From Bursaphelenchus xylophilus (lineage: Eukaryota > Nematoda > Chromadorea > Rhabditida > Aphelenchoididae), in NCBI GenBank assembly GCA_904066235.2, contig CAJFCV020000004.1:12710001-12774000 (forward strand): a DNA stretch of 64,000 bases, read 5' to 3'. Under the pieces are notes generated by a model. That model had not been told where the DNA came from. It saw only the letters and a list, made by a program, of their open reading frames with translations, and made no database searches. Positions 35,280 to 47,940 of the stretch are shown piece after piece. The number at the start of each line of letters is the position of its first letter. Within the stretch, counting starts at the first letter, position 1. A program made the translations under genes and the position numbers.

Positions 35280-37948
35280 ATGATTCCGCAGATACTTTTG
35301 CTGATTGCGGTTTATCTGTTCTACAATTTGTATTGGAAACGGAGAAACCTGCCTCCGGGCCCAACGCCATGGCCAATTTTTGGGAATTTGCTTCAAGCTG
35401 CGCTGCAACCTCCGCCCAACGCATTTTTAGCGTGGAAGAAGAAATACGGAAGTGTGTTCACATACTGGAGAGCAGACATGCCGACGATTATGCTGACGGA
35501 TTACGCGTCGATTGAACATGTCCTGCTGAAGCTGCCGGAGACAGTGGTGGACAGAGTTCCGATGCACTCGTTTAATGATAAGTACCGGTGTAAGTCATCG
35601 ATTTTTGAAAAGATGAACAAGACGAAGCGCTCGCGTTGCTTGGAAATCTTTTGGTGCAGACGACCTAGAAAAGCCTTTGTCATCTCGGGCCATCTTTACA
35701 AAAAAATTTTATTTTTCCAGCAGGGCCCCACAAGCTTTCGAAATTCACGAAGTACCACAAGTGAGACGCTCGCCGGATTTTCTCACATATTGCGCACACT
35801 TTGGGCATGCCTGAAAGTTTTATTTATGTGGCGCCTTCTGTGGATAGCCGAGATATTCAACGTTTTTTGCTCCCGAGAAAGTACGCAAACGCTGAGAGCG
35901 GTCGCGTGAAAAAAAATAATTTTTTGTAATGGCGATACTGCTTTGTATGGCAATTTTTTTGGTGCGGGGGCTTGTCCGCAAGTAAAATTTTTTTTCACTG
36001 TTTTGGCAAACAAGCGTCTGCAACAGTTATAAGACCTTTATATCTCCAGACAGAAGATGCCGCGCTTAACAAAGTCTCTATATTTCATTGTGAGCTCATC
36101 TCTTCTGAGGGTCGCATCCAAAACGCTAAGTTTCTTGGCCAAAACAGCAATACATTTTTATGTTTTTTCAGCCGGAGACCATGGCGTTCTCTTTATCAGC
36201 GGGCCGGAATGGAGAAACAGTCGGCGAAATACCCTTCGAATCCTTCGAGATTTGGGAATGGGAAAGAATGTCATGCAACAAAGGGTAAAGCATCATTTCA
36301 GATAAACGGAGATGCTTTGATTTCCAGATGCTCACCGAAATTAAAGACGTCTTGCGAATATTCACCAAGCATTCTGCTTCAACAGAACCCCAAGACATTT
36401 GCTACGATATAAATCGAGCCGTTGGCAATATCATCAACTCCATTTTATTTGGCTATAGGTTTGAAGGGGCCAAACAAGAAGAGTACGATGAGTTGCAGCG
36501 TCGAGTCAACGAGCATGTCAAAATGCTGGCACATCCATTGGTGATGATTGGAACTTATCGAATTGAGACCTTCGAGAAACTTCCGTTTGTTAACAGCGCG
36601 TTGAAGCGGCTGCAGAAAAAGGCGCTGACGAAATTCTTCAGCGGCCAGATTAGTGAGCACGAAAGAAAGCTGCGGTTTGATGGAGACGCTCCGAATACCG
36701 ATTTCGTCGAGAGTTATTTGAAACAAATGTACAAACAGTGGGAGAAGGGTGACTATGAGAGTTTTAGGTAAGCAAAAGCAGAAGATTGTTGTGCTCTTAA
36801 GGCATTCAAAAGGGGAGTGCGAATTGGTTAAAGAGGTGTCTTGCAGCTTTGTAGATGCCCTGGCTTAGGGCAGGCACCAGAAGAATTGTTCATTTGGGGG
36901 CGCGTCACGACATTTCGGGTCGACGACAGTTTGAGCCAATCGATCGATACGGGGCGTAGTTCAGGTATATACCCAAAAAAACGGTTTTAAGAAGTGTCCA
37001 GGAATCCTGGAAAAGCGGTTGGATGGTCGGCGGACGCTCGGCGAACGCGCGGCGAAGACTTCAAATGTCCGCTTTTTCTATTTTGACTAATTCCCCCAAC
37101 GAGAAAGCAGTAAGAAAAAGTGGTGAATCGGACTAGAGTAACGCCTGAGACAAAAATTTTGAATTTTATCAAACAGTGAAAAGAAAAAATTGATATCACT
37201 TTTCTTTGTAGTCGCGACATTCTCGTCTCAATATGCGCCGACCTCTGGCTGGCAGGCCAAGAATCGACCAGCAATACGATCAACTGGGGAATCGCTTACT
37301 TGGCCAACAATCCCGGAATTCAAGAACGCGCTTATCAAGAGATTCAAAGTGTTGTCGGCGACCGGATTGTGACCATGGCGGATCGTCCAAGTCTTCCGTA
37401 TCTCAATGCTATTGTTTCGGTGAGACTGTATATTCGTCGTTAAAAAACAATGATTTAGGAATCGCAACGTATTGGCAATGTTATTCCGGCGTTAGTCCCA
37501 CGCAGGCATCATAAAGACATAAAGATTAATGGATTTACAATCAAAGCTGGAACGGCAATAGTTCCGCAAGTCTCGGCGGTGCTTTATGATGAAAATGTAA
37601 GGGGTATTTGGACAAAGAAGAATGAATTGAACTTTTAGGTGTTTCCAAATCCCCACAACTTCAATCCTGACCGCTTCCTAGACGAAAACGGGCACTACAA
37701 AAAGATCGACGAGTTCATTCCATTCGTCGTTGGAAAAAGAAGCTGTCTTGGAGAGGGTTTAGCCAGAATGGAGCTGTTCCTGTTCATGAGTAACTTGTTG
37801 GCAAGGTTTAAGGTAAGAAATGGAAGTGTAATAAAGATTGGTTTGTTTTCAGTTCCTCCCAGCGAATGGGCAGATCGATGTGACTAGGATATGGGGTGGG
37901 ACGGCGACAATGAAGCCTTGGAAATGCAAAGTTATACCTCGATTTTAA
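35280..37948 (+). CDS. Cytochrome P450, CYP2-clade type (copy A)
   Basis: Seven exons: 35280-35589, 36172-36284, 36328-36767, 37212-37419, 37459-37596, 37639-37812 and 37853-37948; 492 residues in phase. An N-terminal membrane anchor ([18 protein letters not shown]) is followed by the proline hinge [14 protein letters not shown]. The I-helix has AGQEST (302-307), the K-helix ExxR is E358-R361, and the heme loop is [11 protein letters not shown] with the axial Cys at 439. All P450 signatures are intact. The protein should be an ER monooxygenase; the substrate is unknown. The style resembles the nematode CYP33-like group of the CYP2 clade, from memory of the family. Intron 1 contains a family A fragment. 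AATAAA follows at 37996. It lies tail to tail with a close paralogue at 39261-43003. Confidence 0.92.
35748..36040. repeat. Family A fragment in P450-A intron 1
   Basis: Diverged copy with 'gaagtaccacaagtgagacg' on the left and internal 'gagaaagtacgc', inside intron 35590-36171. It is absent from the equivalent intron of the paralogue, so it inserted after the duplication or was lost there. Confidence 0.5.
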
Positions 37949-39260
37949 GATCTTCTTAAGAGTTGTTGTTTGTTATAAAATTGGTACTTGTTCATAATAA
38001 AGCATTTTTGACGGTGCGGAGGAACCTCTGGACAACGAATCCCTATGATGCGTAGGATGTCCTCAATCTCGGCACTGATCTGAATCATGATGTCATCATT
38101 GTGCGGAATTATGAATAAATATATTATAGGCTAAAAGATTAAGCGCTGAAGATGTGTCGACGCAGTGCCTCAGGTGTGATTCTCAGTCTTTCTTTAAAAT
38201 TTTTCCCAGAAATGTGAGCTTTGCAGAGCCGCCGCGTTGTTCAACGATCTCTGTCAATGAGAGCAGTTTCGTGGAGAAAAACTCCTTGAACCATCGGTTA
38301 TTTCTGCATACAGTAGTCCAGTAGCAAGAGACGTACCATTTGGCAGCAGGGAAGAAAACAAATGCCTATCAGCAGGAATATTATCGGCAGCATCTTCGGA
38401 GTTGGTTAATCAAGGCCATCTCCTTATACAGACGTTCGAAAGCACGGACTACAATTTTCGGCGCAATTTGTACGGAGAAATGTAGGGAGGAAAAGCTCAG
38501 GGTGTCTTTTGAAAACAAATTAGAAGAGGGGTAGCTTTTCCTTAAACAAGTTTAGAGAGAGCATACGCAACTTTTTACTTCCCGATTTTACCAAAAAAAA
38601 AGCCAAAAATTTTCCAAGTCCGAGAAAGTCAATTGAAAATCATTCCAAAAATTTTCAAAGTTTTAGCGGTTTCGGCTCGAAAATAATTCTTCAAAACTTT
38701 GGGAAGGCATAGAAAGGTCAATTCAAAATATATTTTTTTCAAATTGAACCGGTTAAAAATGGCGGGTCTCAGCTACAGAAAAATCTAAATTTCGGGAAAA
38801 TCGGCGGAGTCTCCGCGGAGAAATCCAAAGAAAAAACTTACCCGTTTCGAGTGGCCCACCCTGTATTTGAAATAATGCGTGACAATCGTGACGTATGGGG
38901 AAATTGCGAAATTTCGAAAAAAATTGGTACTGAAAGCTCAAAAAAGCGGCACTTTTGAAAAAGTCGGTTTTTTGCAATTTTCAAAATGACATTCCAACGA
39001 CAGTGAAAAAAGAGTACCATATTCAGGTGTAGAATTGAATTTTACGAAATCTGAAAAAATGGCAGCATAGCTACAAAGACAAAGCCAAAAATTCCATTTT
39101 CCAGTACCGACCGGTCGATAATGACAGAGACTAAAAAAATTTCATTTGAGTATCACAGAGAGGCAAAAGAAGGATATATGGAAAAAAGTGAAAACGGTCA
39201 ACGTTAAGAGGAAAACGCTAAATATCAATTTTATGAAAAACAAAAAATCTTAAAAAATTG
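37949..39260. other. Spacer between tail-to-tail P450 genes
   Basis: No gene found. It contains a weak family A fragment near 38130-38260 and an AT-rich stretch with A runs. The sequence 'ggcccaccctgta' near 38865 resembles a mariner-type terminus, perhaps a solo end. Confidence 0.5.
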
Positions 39261-42200
39261 TTAAAACCGAGGTATAACTTTGCATTTCCATGGATTCATT
39301 GTTGCCGTCCCACCCCATACCCTACTCACATCGATCTGTCTGTTCTCTGGAAGGAACTGAAAATAAAGTCAATCTTTATTTCGCTCCCAGTTCTTACTTT
39401 AAACCTTGCCAACAAGTTACTCATGAACAGGAACAGCTCCATTCTGGCTAAACCCTCTCCAAGACAATTCCTTTTCCCAACGATGAATGGGATGAACTCA
39501 TCGATCTTTCTGTAGTGCCCGTTCTCGTCTAGGAAGCGGTCAGGATTGAAGTTGTGGGGATTTGGAAACACCTAAAAGTTCAATTCATTCTTCTTTGTCC
39601 AAATACCCCTTACATTTTCATCATAAAGCACCGCCGAGACTTGTGGAACTATTGCTGTACCCGCTTTGATTGTAAACCCGTTAATTTTGAGGTCTTTATG
39701 ATGTCTGCGTGGGACTAGCGCTGGGATAATATTGGCTATCCGTTGCGATTCCTAAACAATTGGTTTTAAGCAAATATTATTTAATGATATGAACTTTTTC
39801 TTAAAGGACCACAACAACTACATTTGAATCGAGTTTTTTACGGCTTGGAAGTGCGCCTCGCCAAAAGTTGCGAAAATCCCGCGAAAAAAACAAATACAAA
39901 AAATAATCGAGAATTTTTCTCGAAAATGCAAGCTTGAAGAAAGTTTGAACTAGTTCATGTTCCAAAGCTGCTGAAAAACGCTTCTTTTTCATGTGGATTC
40001 TGCCAATACCCATTCTGATGCTCTTGGGGAAAGTCTGATGTAAGTTTTTTTTGGTTTTTTCACGTTTAGGTAGGAGTGAAGGATCTTGAACAATATTTCT
40101 GCGGTCCTTTCGAAAAACAGCACGTGCGCAGTCTTGAGGAGCAAGTTTTGGACTCAAGGCTTGTGTTGTGCCCATGTTCTTGCCTTGTTCGTGCTGTTTT
40201 TTCCCGTTTAGAGGTATTTTATATTGTTTTAGTCAACTCTTTCAATTTCAGAATTGTTCAATCGCCTAGAACACGATCCATGTGTCTTCGTGAATCAATG
40301 GATCTGCGAGGGAAACGAAAAGGGGTCGTACACCAGAAAATTGAACAAAAACTGCATGATTGATGTTTTATTGATGTATAATATTATATAACAAAATAAT
40401 AAAAGCTAAATTAAAAGATTAATTATATCCGTTTTGAAACACATTTAGGCCTAATTACAGTTGCATGTTGATAGTTCATTCATCTGCATGTGTCATTCCA
40501 GGCTACTGAACAATTCTGAAATTGAAAGAGTTGACTAAAACAATATAAAATACCTCTAAACGCAAAAAAACAGCACGAACAAAGCAAGAACATGGGCACA
40601 GCACAAGCCTTGAGTCCAAAACTTGCTCCTCAAGACTGCGCACGTGCTGTTTTTCGAAAGGACCGCAAAAATATTGTTCAAGATCCTTCACTCCTACCTA
40701 AACGTGAAAAACCAAGCAAAAACCAAAAAAAAACTTACATCAGACTTTCCCCAAGAGCATCAGAATGGGTGTTGGCAGAATCCACATGAACAAGAAGCGT
40801 TTTTCAGCAGATTTGGAACATGAACTAGTTCAAACTTTCTTCAAGTTTGCATTTTCGAGAATGCAAAAAAATTCTCGATTATTTTTTGTATTTGTTTTTT
40901 TCGCGGGATTTTCGCAACTTTTGGCGAGGCGCACCTCCAAGCCGTAAAAAACTCGATTCAAATGTAGTTGTTGTGGTCCTTTAAAGTCATGCAAAATATG
41001 TAGTTCCGTAGACTCACCGAAACAATAGCATTGAGATACGGAAGACCTGGACGATCCGCCATGGTCACAGGCCGCTCGCCAACCACATTTTGAATGTCTT
41101 GAAAAACGCGGTCTTGAATGTCAGGATTGTTGGCCAAATAAGCGATTCCCCAGTTGATCGTATTGCTGGTCGATTCTTGGCCTGCCAACCAGAGATCGTA
41201 ACACATTGAGGCGAGGATATCGTGGCTGAAGAGAGCCAGTAAATATAAGTTTTTGCTTTGACTATGAAATAAAAAGCAAGATATTTTTAAGGATATCTTT
41301 TGCCGGTATGCAACCATAGATATGAAAAGCGTAATTTTTTAAAAGTGGAAGCTTGCGTCGCAAACTTCCGTGAAACAAAACTGGTCCATTGCAAAAAATT
41401 TCAGAGGTCCGAAGTTAAGGTCAAAAGAACAGCCGTACAGCGAAGTGCTTCCATAACGTGTAAATTTTTAGGCCAATTGCGCTTTGTTGTACAGATATTC
41501 CACTGTATATTTTCTTTCTTCTTCTTTACCTAAAGCTCTCATAATCACCCTCATCCCTTCGTTTATGCATTTGCTTCAAATAACTCTCTACGTAATCAGT
41601 ACTCTGTGCATCGCCACACAACTGCAGCTCCTTTTCGTGTTCACTAATTTGGTTGCGAAAGAATTTTGTCAAGTCAAGCGCTGTTTGTTGCAGCCGTTTC
41701 AACGCGCCGTTAACGAACGGCAGTTTCTCAAACGTGTCGATCCGATACGTTCCAATCATCACCAACGGATGCGCCAGCATTTTAACATGCTCGCTGACTC
41801 GGCGCTGCAACTCGTCGTACTCTTCTTGCTTGGCCCCTTCGAACCTATAACCGAACAAAAGAGAGTTGATTATATTGCCGACCGCTCGGTTTATATCGTA
41901 GCAAATGTCTTGCGGTTCCGTGGAAGCTGAATAATCGGTGAAAGTTCGCAAAGTATCTTCAATTTCGGCGAGCATCTGAAAATGAAAGTCGCCGCGTTTA
42001 TTCGAAAAATATGTCTTACTTTTTGTTCCATGACATTCTTTCCCATTCCAAATTCTCTAAAGATTTGAAGGGCATATCTTCGGTTGTCTCTCCATTCCGT
42101 GCCGCTGATAAACAGAACGCCATGATCTCCAGCTGAAAAACAAAAAAAATGCATTGGTGTTTTGATCAAGTAAATCAGATCAAGCGTTTTGGATGAGACT

Positions 42201-43003
42201 CCCAGAAGAGATGCGCTGAAGTGACAGTGAAACGTAGAGACGTTCTTATGTCCGGTATCTTCCGACTGGGTGGATTTTGCTGTCTCCGAACAGGCGCGTG
42301 TTTGCCGAGACAGTCAAAAATCTTGCAAATGTGAAAAGAAACTGAAGGATGAGCGCAGAAGACAATGGGCCTCCCTAGATCGTCTTCACCAAAAGATTAA
42401 TCCTTTGGAAGTGCTATATCATCATCCCAGAGCAAAGCGAGCGGTCCATTCCTAGCCAGAAAAAGATATGAACGTCGCTCTTGGGGTACTTTGCAAATTT
42501 CGATTTTTTTTTCGGTCTCCGCTAGCAAAATGAAAAACATTACATTATATGTATATAAGGATGGTCCGAGAGGACAAGGGCTTTTCTAGATTGCCTCCGC
42601 CAAAGTATGCGTTTTTTATAAGCGTTGTATTATAATCTCAAAAAGAAGCGACCGTTTATTTCCCCCTCCATCCTTCAAAAATCCACGACTTACACCGGTA
42701 CTTGGCATTGAACGAGTGCATCGGAACCCTATCTACCAAAGTCTCCGGCAATTGCGTCAGAACATGTTCGATTGCCGCGTAATCCGCCAACATGACCGTT
42801 GGCATATCACCTCTCCAGAATGTAAAAACACTTCCGTATTTCTTCTTCCACTCGAGAAATGCGTTGGTTGGGGGTTGCAGCGCAGCTTGAAGCAGATTCC
42901 CAAAAATCGGCCATGGCGTTGGGCCCGGAGGCAGATTTCTCCGTTTCCAATACAAATCGTAGAACAGACAAACCGTAATCAGCAACAGTATCTGCAGAAT
43001 CAT
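39261..43003 (-). CDS. Cytochrome P450, CYP2-clade type (copy B)
   Basis: Seven exons matching copy A one for one: 43003-42694, 42132-42020, 41975-41530, 41225-41018, 39751-39614, 39571-39398 and 39356-39261; 494 residues in phase. Signatures are intact: [20 protein letters not shown] in the I-helix, ESQR in the K-helix, and [11 protein letters not shown] around the heme Cys (441). It differs from copy A by many substitutions and a six-base difference in exon 3. Intron 4, which is 39 bp in copy A, is about 1.27 kb here because it holds a TTAA-flanked palindromic element (39805-40980). If splicing tolerates that element the gene is functional. The 5' flank shares about 50 bp with copy A, so promoters were duplicated as well. 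Confidence 0.9.
39805..40980. mobile_element. TTAA-flanked long-inverted-repeat element in P450-B intron 4
   Basis: This 1176-bp element starts AGGACCACAACAACTACATT and ends with the exact reverse complement of that end. It is bounded by TTAA at 39801-39804 and at 40981-40984. The two arms (about 39805-40260 and 40503-40980) are near-identical inverted copies of over 450 bp around a spacer of about 240 bp. TTAA target duplication is typical of piggyBac-type transposons. No transposase is seen; a frame of about 90 codons in each arm is a by-product of the palindrome. It is most likely a non-autonomous foldback derivative. Confidence 0.85.
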
Positions 43004-44085
43004 TCTCAGTCAACTGATTAATCATTGCTTACCAGCGGCTTAAGAACGTGGGTAATGCGGCTTGATAACGGGAGCCAGGATTGCAAAACTTTTCTAAAAA
43101 AAGAACGGTTGAAAAGCATTTTTTCCGGGGTGAATTAAGAGTGTAGAAGTACAGGAAAAATATTATCAAAACAAAAGGGCAGGAATTTCAATAAAAGTGT
43201 GTAAAGTTGAAGGTTTTACTTTTAGCATTCCCGGAAAAAGAGCTCGAGTTTCGCAACAAATGAACTCACAGGGGATAGGTTCATTACGAAAGAAATAGGC
43301 CTAGTCACCGCGCAGATTTTGATAAAACTTGGCACAAGTTTAGATGCATTTTTCTAAGACATATGAGAGAGGGATATCTTAACTCCAGTTCGCAGTATCC
43401 AGAAACTGCCGGCATTTATAAGACAAAAGTTGGAAATATTGTGGTACTTTGAGAATTTTGGGATTAGGGGTTTCATGCCTACTTATACCGCATTTTTGAT
43501 TGGTAATGTTTCAACAAAAAGACTGTCCGCGCGAAGCTGACAAAGCCAAGAAGTGTTTTTCTCTGCCGCAGCTCTCTCCCAGCCTTCAGCAGGCCTCCGC
43601 CAGGTCTTCCACAAGCAGCTGTTTGCGCATTTCTCTTGAAAAACTCTTTTTTCTCATTATTCCTATCGTAATTCGTCTCTCAGATGTAGTGCATGACGAA
43701 GTTAGTTTTTTCTGCGAAAAATTTATATCAAAGGACGGTCTAATGCAAAGAATGGAGCAGCTAATTTTTTTTTGAACGTTAGACGCAAATCAAAAACTCG
43801 AAGAAAAAATAAATTGATAATCGAAGTGTACTTTGCACAGCCAGACATATCAGTCTGTCGGGAAAATAACGCCTTGGTATCGTCCATTATTGATTTGCAA
43901 CGTTGTAGACAAATATTTTTATGGTGGTGTTAAAGAGCTGGTACTAACAGTAATACAATCTAAATATAATAGCCCCGCAATTTTTGAATCTTTTCCGCGT
44001 GGGAGATGAGATATCAAAAAAGTTCTTTTTTGCTCTACATATGTAGTTTATCCTCTAGAAAAGACTGTAATTTCCAACTTACATT
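43004..44085. other. Intergenic region
   Basis: No gene found. The first 50 bp upstream of the P450-B start are conserved with the same position at P450-A. A family A fragment spans about 43260-43560. The rest is AT-rich. Confidence 0.55.
43260..43560. repeat. Family A fragment
   Basis: Starts near 'cacaggggataggttc', continues with 'cgcagattttgataaaactt', and loses similarity after 'gcgcgaagctgacaaagcc'. Right terminus not found. Confidence 0.5.
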
Positions 44086-45444
44086 TTAATGAATTGATGA
44101 CCCGACTGATGGATGCACAATAACTGTCCCCGCTCTTCCGCCACTTTGGACTTTCGCGCCGCTTTGCGACGTGAACCGTGAGGTCCGCAGTTGTTTGTAG
44201 TATACAAAAACTAATGAGCCAATCTCGACCGCGTGAAAGTAGATGAAGTACGGGCCAAAAAGTTTGGGAAGATTGGCGCCGGTGAGCTGAATTCAAATTG
44301 TTATCAGTTGTTTAAAAAAAAAATTTTTCTACCTTTGTTATGACATAAGAAAGTCCATACGGAGTGACTTTGAGGAAGAATTCGACCGCTACTGCTGATA
44401 TGGCAATTTGGTTTACCTGAAGAAAGATATGTCCTTCAAAAATGACTTCTCTAACTTGGAGTGCATTATTACTCACAGGGACTGCATTAACCTACCGTAT
44501 TCTAAAAACGAAAGTCTTTACCTTTTTGTTCGCTCGTGCAATCATCGCTTTTTGCCGTTTATGGTAGAGAAAATAGAAAGCGCATCCCAGCATGACGTTG
44601 GTGAATACGATTGGCAAATTTACCGTCCACAGAAACGTCGAGTTCTGGCTGGTTTTGCTGGTGCCAGCGCAACCGTAGCTGACGCAGTCCGATCGAGCGG
44701 CAGTGTCCGGCGCATAGACGGAATTGTGGCAAACCACAAAGAAATAGATTAGAAGTTGCGACAAAACATTGAATATTGCCAAGGACGCGCGGACAGTGCG
44801 TACGTGAGCGGTAAAGAGCGTGATGGTTATGATGCGATCCAGCGCGAGGAAGAGAATACTGATCGAGAGCGCCGGGTAGAAACCAAAGTAGAAGGTGCTA
44901 CTCCAGAAAACATAATGCATGGAGTATAGGGTACCTGAAAAAAGATGCATGGAAATTTTCATGGCAACTTAGTGCCCTATGCGCGACCTTCATTTTTTTA
45001 TTTAAATTACCTACATACGCCAATATAAACCTCCGTATTACGAAACCTTTCTATAGTGGATAAATAGTTTGCTGCCGAGAGAGCGTGCGAAACGTGGAGA
45101 GCGGCCGCAGAAAAAACGCTTTATTTCTGCCATTAAATTTGAGCGTCGTACTTCGACCATTCATACTTTTCAGCCTTATTTTAGAGGCCGGAACAACTCC
45201 AAGCAACTCTTCTCGCAAAAAACCAACCTGTTCCTTCAAACGACCACAAAACATATGCAATGTAAGGCATCGGCAACATGCAGGAAAGCAACGCCGCAGC
45301 AAATTGAATAGTCAGATTGACGGATAAAAAGGAGTATTGTTGAATGATTAATCGAGTCAGTAGGCCTATTAAAATAAGAAAAGCAAAGAAAGAGATAAAC
45401 ATCAGTACAATAGTGGTATCATTTGTGATACTGGGCCATTCCAT
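44086..45444 (-). CDS. Nematode chemoreceptor-like 7TM receptor
   Basis: Four exons: 45444-45228, 44934-44522, 44416-44333 and 44286-44086; 304 residues in phase. Six to seven hydrophobic helices are visible, for example VLMFISFFAFLILIGLL (TM1), FYPALSISILFLALDRI (TM3), SLAIFNVLSQLLIYFFV (TM4) and IVFTNVMLGCAFYFLYH (TM5). The LDR motif after TM3 and a Cys pair in the second extracellular loop (DCVSYGC) fit the nematode serpentine-receptor superfamily; an Srbc-like group is my best guess but not certain. Such receptors usually sit in sensory neurons. The start could lie 36 codons upstream, but that extension is hydrophilic and unlike the family. TM7 and the tail are in the last exon. Confidence 0.75.
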
Positions 45445-45900
45445 ATTTGTTTTTGAGCGCTGCAAATACTGTGACCTAAGATACGGTAGCAGTGGGACAA
45501 ATGCGTTTATAGCGGAGATTAAATCGCGCTTAAGTTGAGAGCAAATGAGCAAAAATTTTTGAGATATATCACAGGGCCATCTTTAAATTTGTACTTGCTA
45601 AAAGCGTTACATTACAACCATGGACGCAGTATAATACAGCAGCCTTTTTTCACCATTCTGGAGTCGTTAATGTTTCATAAAGAATGGGCTTTGGTTTGGC
45701 ACTTTAGAATGTAGTCTCTATGACCGGAGAATCCTATGCCAGTAATAACAAAGCACTTGTCCTCCGTAGCAGTCAAGGTTTGCCACAAACCACGACAAGA
45801 ATAAACGTAAAGGACAAAATGTCTTAATGTAACCGCCGTTAGCTGCAGCTTTTGCGTACATAAAAGCTAGCGAGTGAATTGTTTCAAAACGTTCTTATCT

Positions 45901-46648
45901 TACAGGGGAAGCACCCCAAGTGCGATGCTCAGATTTTAGTGAAACATGCCACAAATTTAGAATATTTTTTCTAAGACATATGCGAAAATCCTAGCTTGCG
46001 CTTTGCAGAAACAACCCAGATTTTATGATCAAAAGTTGGCGAAAATTTGACAATTTTTGCCGAATTTCGGCACGAAAAGTTTCATATTTTTTTCTACCAT
46101 AGGCAATGTTTCCACAAAAAATCAATTTTTCCCTCTAGTAAAGTTATGGCCAAAAAGTGTTTTTCTCTCTGACCTCCCTCCACGTTTAACCCTTTCCGGA
46201 CGAGTCGGCACGTACTGGTAAAAATGAAAGAGGGTGCCCTACTGAGTAACGGCATAATAGTGGTTCAGCCCATCGAAGCGTTATTTGGGACTTATGACAA
46301 AAAGTGTCCTAAAAAGTACCCCTGTTTGACATATAAGTTTTGAAATTTTTGTGACAAGCTATAGATCGGAAACTACCCCTAAATCAAAGTCGAGGAGTCC
46401 TTATATTGTTACATCCAAGAACTGTCCAAATTGGAGCACTATAGGACTTGTTATGGATTTTTGGAAATTGAATTTTTAATTTTGGTCAATTTTCGACCTA
46501 AAATCAAGTATCGTTCGATATCTCAGCGGAACTTGCAAAGCACGAGCTAAAACTTTCAGGAATTGATATTCCGTCTTTTTCTGATGTGTGTGCAAAATTT
46601 TAACAATAAAAAAAATTTGAGCTTCGCACTCGGGGTACTTCCCTTGTT
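45901..46648. repeat. Family A element with internal insertion
   Basis: Both termini are well kept: TACAGGGGAAGCACCCCAAG at the left and CGGGGTACTTCCCTTGTTA at the right. The two arms are separated by about 300 bp of unrelated sequence (about 46200-46490), which makes the element 748 bp instead of about 450 bp. Confidence 0.7.
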
Positions 46649-47871
46649 ATTACAAATTGGACGAATTTCGAGTAATTTTTCTATGCGATAGCCAGGAAAA
46701 TCGCAAGGCCAAACGTTAACCATAGTTTGAAAACTCGTACTTTAAACATAAGGCAATTTAGCCCCTTCGGCAAGGCCAAAGTTCCTTGAAAAAATGCCGC
46801 ACGAAAATAGCAAAGTCTTTGTCCCTGCATAGAACAAGCTAAACTTTTTTGGGAGTTTATAATGTGCAAATCTTCCTTCCGTCGGTGCACCAATTAAAAC
46901 AACAGAGGGAGGAAAGTTGCGCACATTCAAAAGAAAATTTCGTACGTTAGCGCTGAAAACAGGGGTGGTTAATTATGGTATTTTAGCATTTTCAAGACGC
47001 ATTTTATTCTTTAAAGAAGCAATGCGTATAACACAAAAGGCCGTACTTGCGAAATCCATGCATAGGCAACGAAGTACGAAAAATTGTACTTTGATACAAA
47101 GTATGTACACGATGTACCAAACTGCAAGTATTTAGTCAAAAAACTATATACATACGTATATATACAAATCTTCACAAGTGCGTCCAGTAATAACCTTATC
47201 TACACAATTTTAAGTTTACGGTTGAAGAAAAAACGTTCAAGTGACACGTTTGATTTAGTCGTGACAGTGGCTGCATTCCAGCTGCTAACGGCACTCAGAC
47301 ATTCCGTTTTAGCGTTTGTGTCAGGACGTTCTAGTCTAAACATAATACAATGAGTCTATTTACTGAAAATACGCGGTACGCACACATAATCTTCAGTTAT
47401 ATGCAAATGTTTTGGCACTTTGCGGCCACTGCAAAACAAAAATTCGTGCGTTTGTGCGGAGAACGTTAGAATTAATATTGAACGTCCTTACTAAATACAT
47501 AATGCCTAATTCTAAACCAAAGAACCGCTGTTGTTTCTTGTCACAGGTCAAAACTATCATATTCCGGAAGTTCGAGTCATGTGTAGTTTTGACAACAGAG
47601 ATTTCCATGTTTCTCCGAATAAACTAACCGACAAAATAAATTTGTTAAACAACATGATTTTGTCAACATTCCTTCCGTCACTTCAAACCGACACATAGTG
47701 ACTGATGCCGCCTCAAAGATCCTCCAATCATAGCTATCTAGTTTATAGTATCGGCACTTTACAGCGATCTCTGTACAACACTTACGGAAACATTCAACAT
47801 TCTCCGCCAAACAAGGAAATTCGTCAAAACGCGCGATATAACTTCCAAAGTTTTTACAACTTGAAAATGTC

Positions 47872-47880
47872 CGTATAAAA
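47872..47880 (+). promoter_or_regulatory. TATA box of the Gly-rich peptide gene
   Basis: CGTATAAAA lies 61 bp upstream of the start codon of the small secreted peptide gene. This spacing suits a core promoter with a short leader. Confidence 0.6.
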
Positions 47881-47940
47881 GCGATTCTATTGGCTGCTTT
47901 CTCAGGTCAGTTCTTTTGTTGACGAATCGGGTAAAAAATT

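Larger units (their letters stand above)
45445..47940. other. Intergenic region with a family A element
   Basis: No gene found. A family A element interrupted by extra sequence spans 45901-46648. The interval 46650-47860 is AT-rich with short unconvincing frames. A TATA box for the next gene lies at 47872-47880. Confidence 0.55.
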
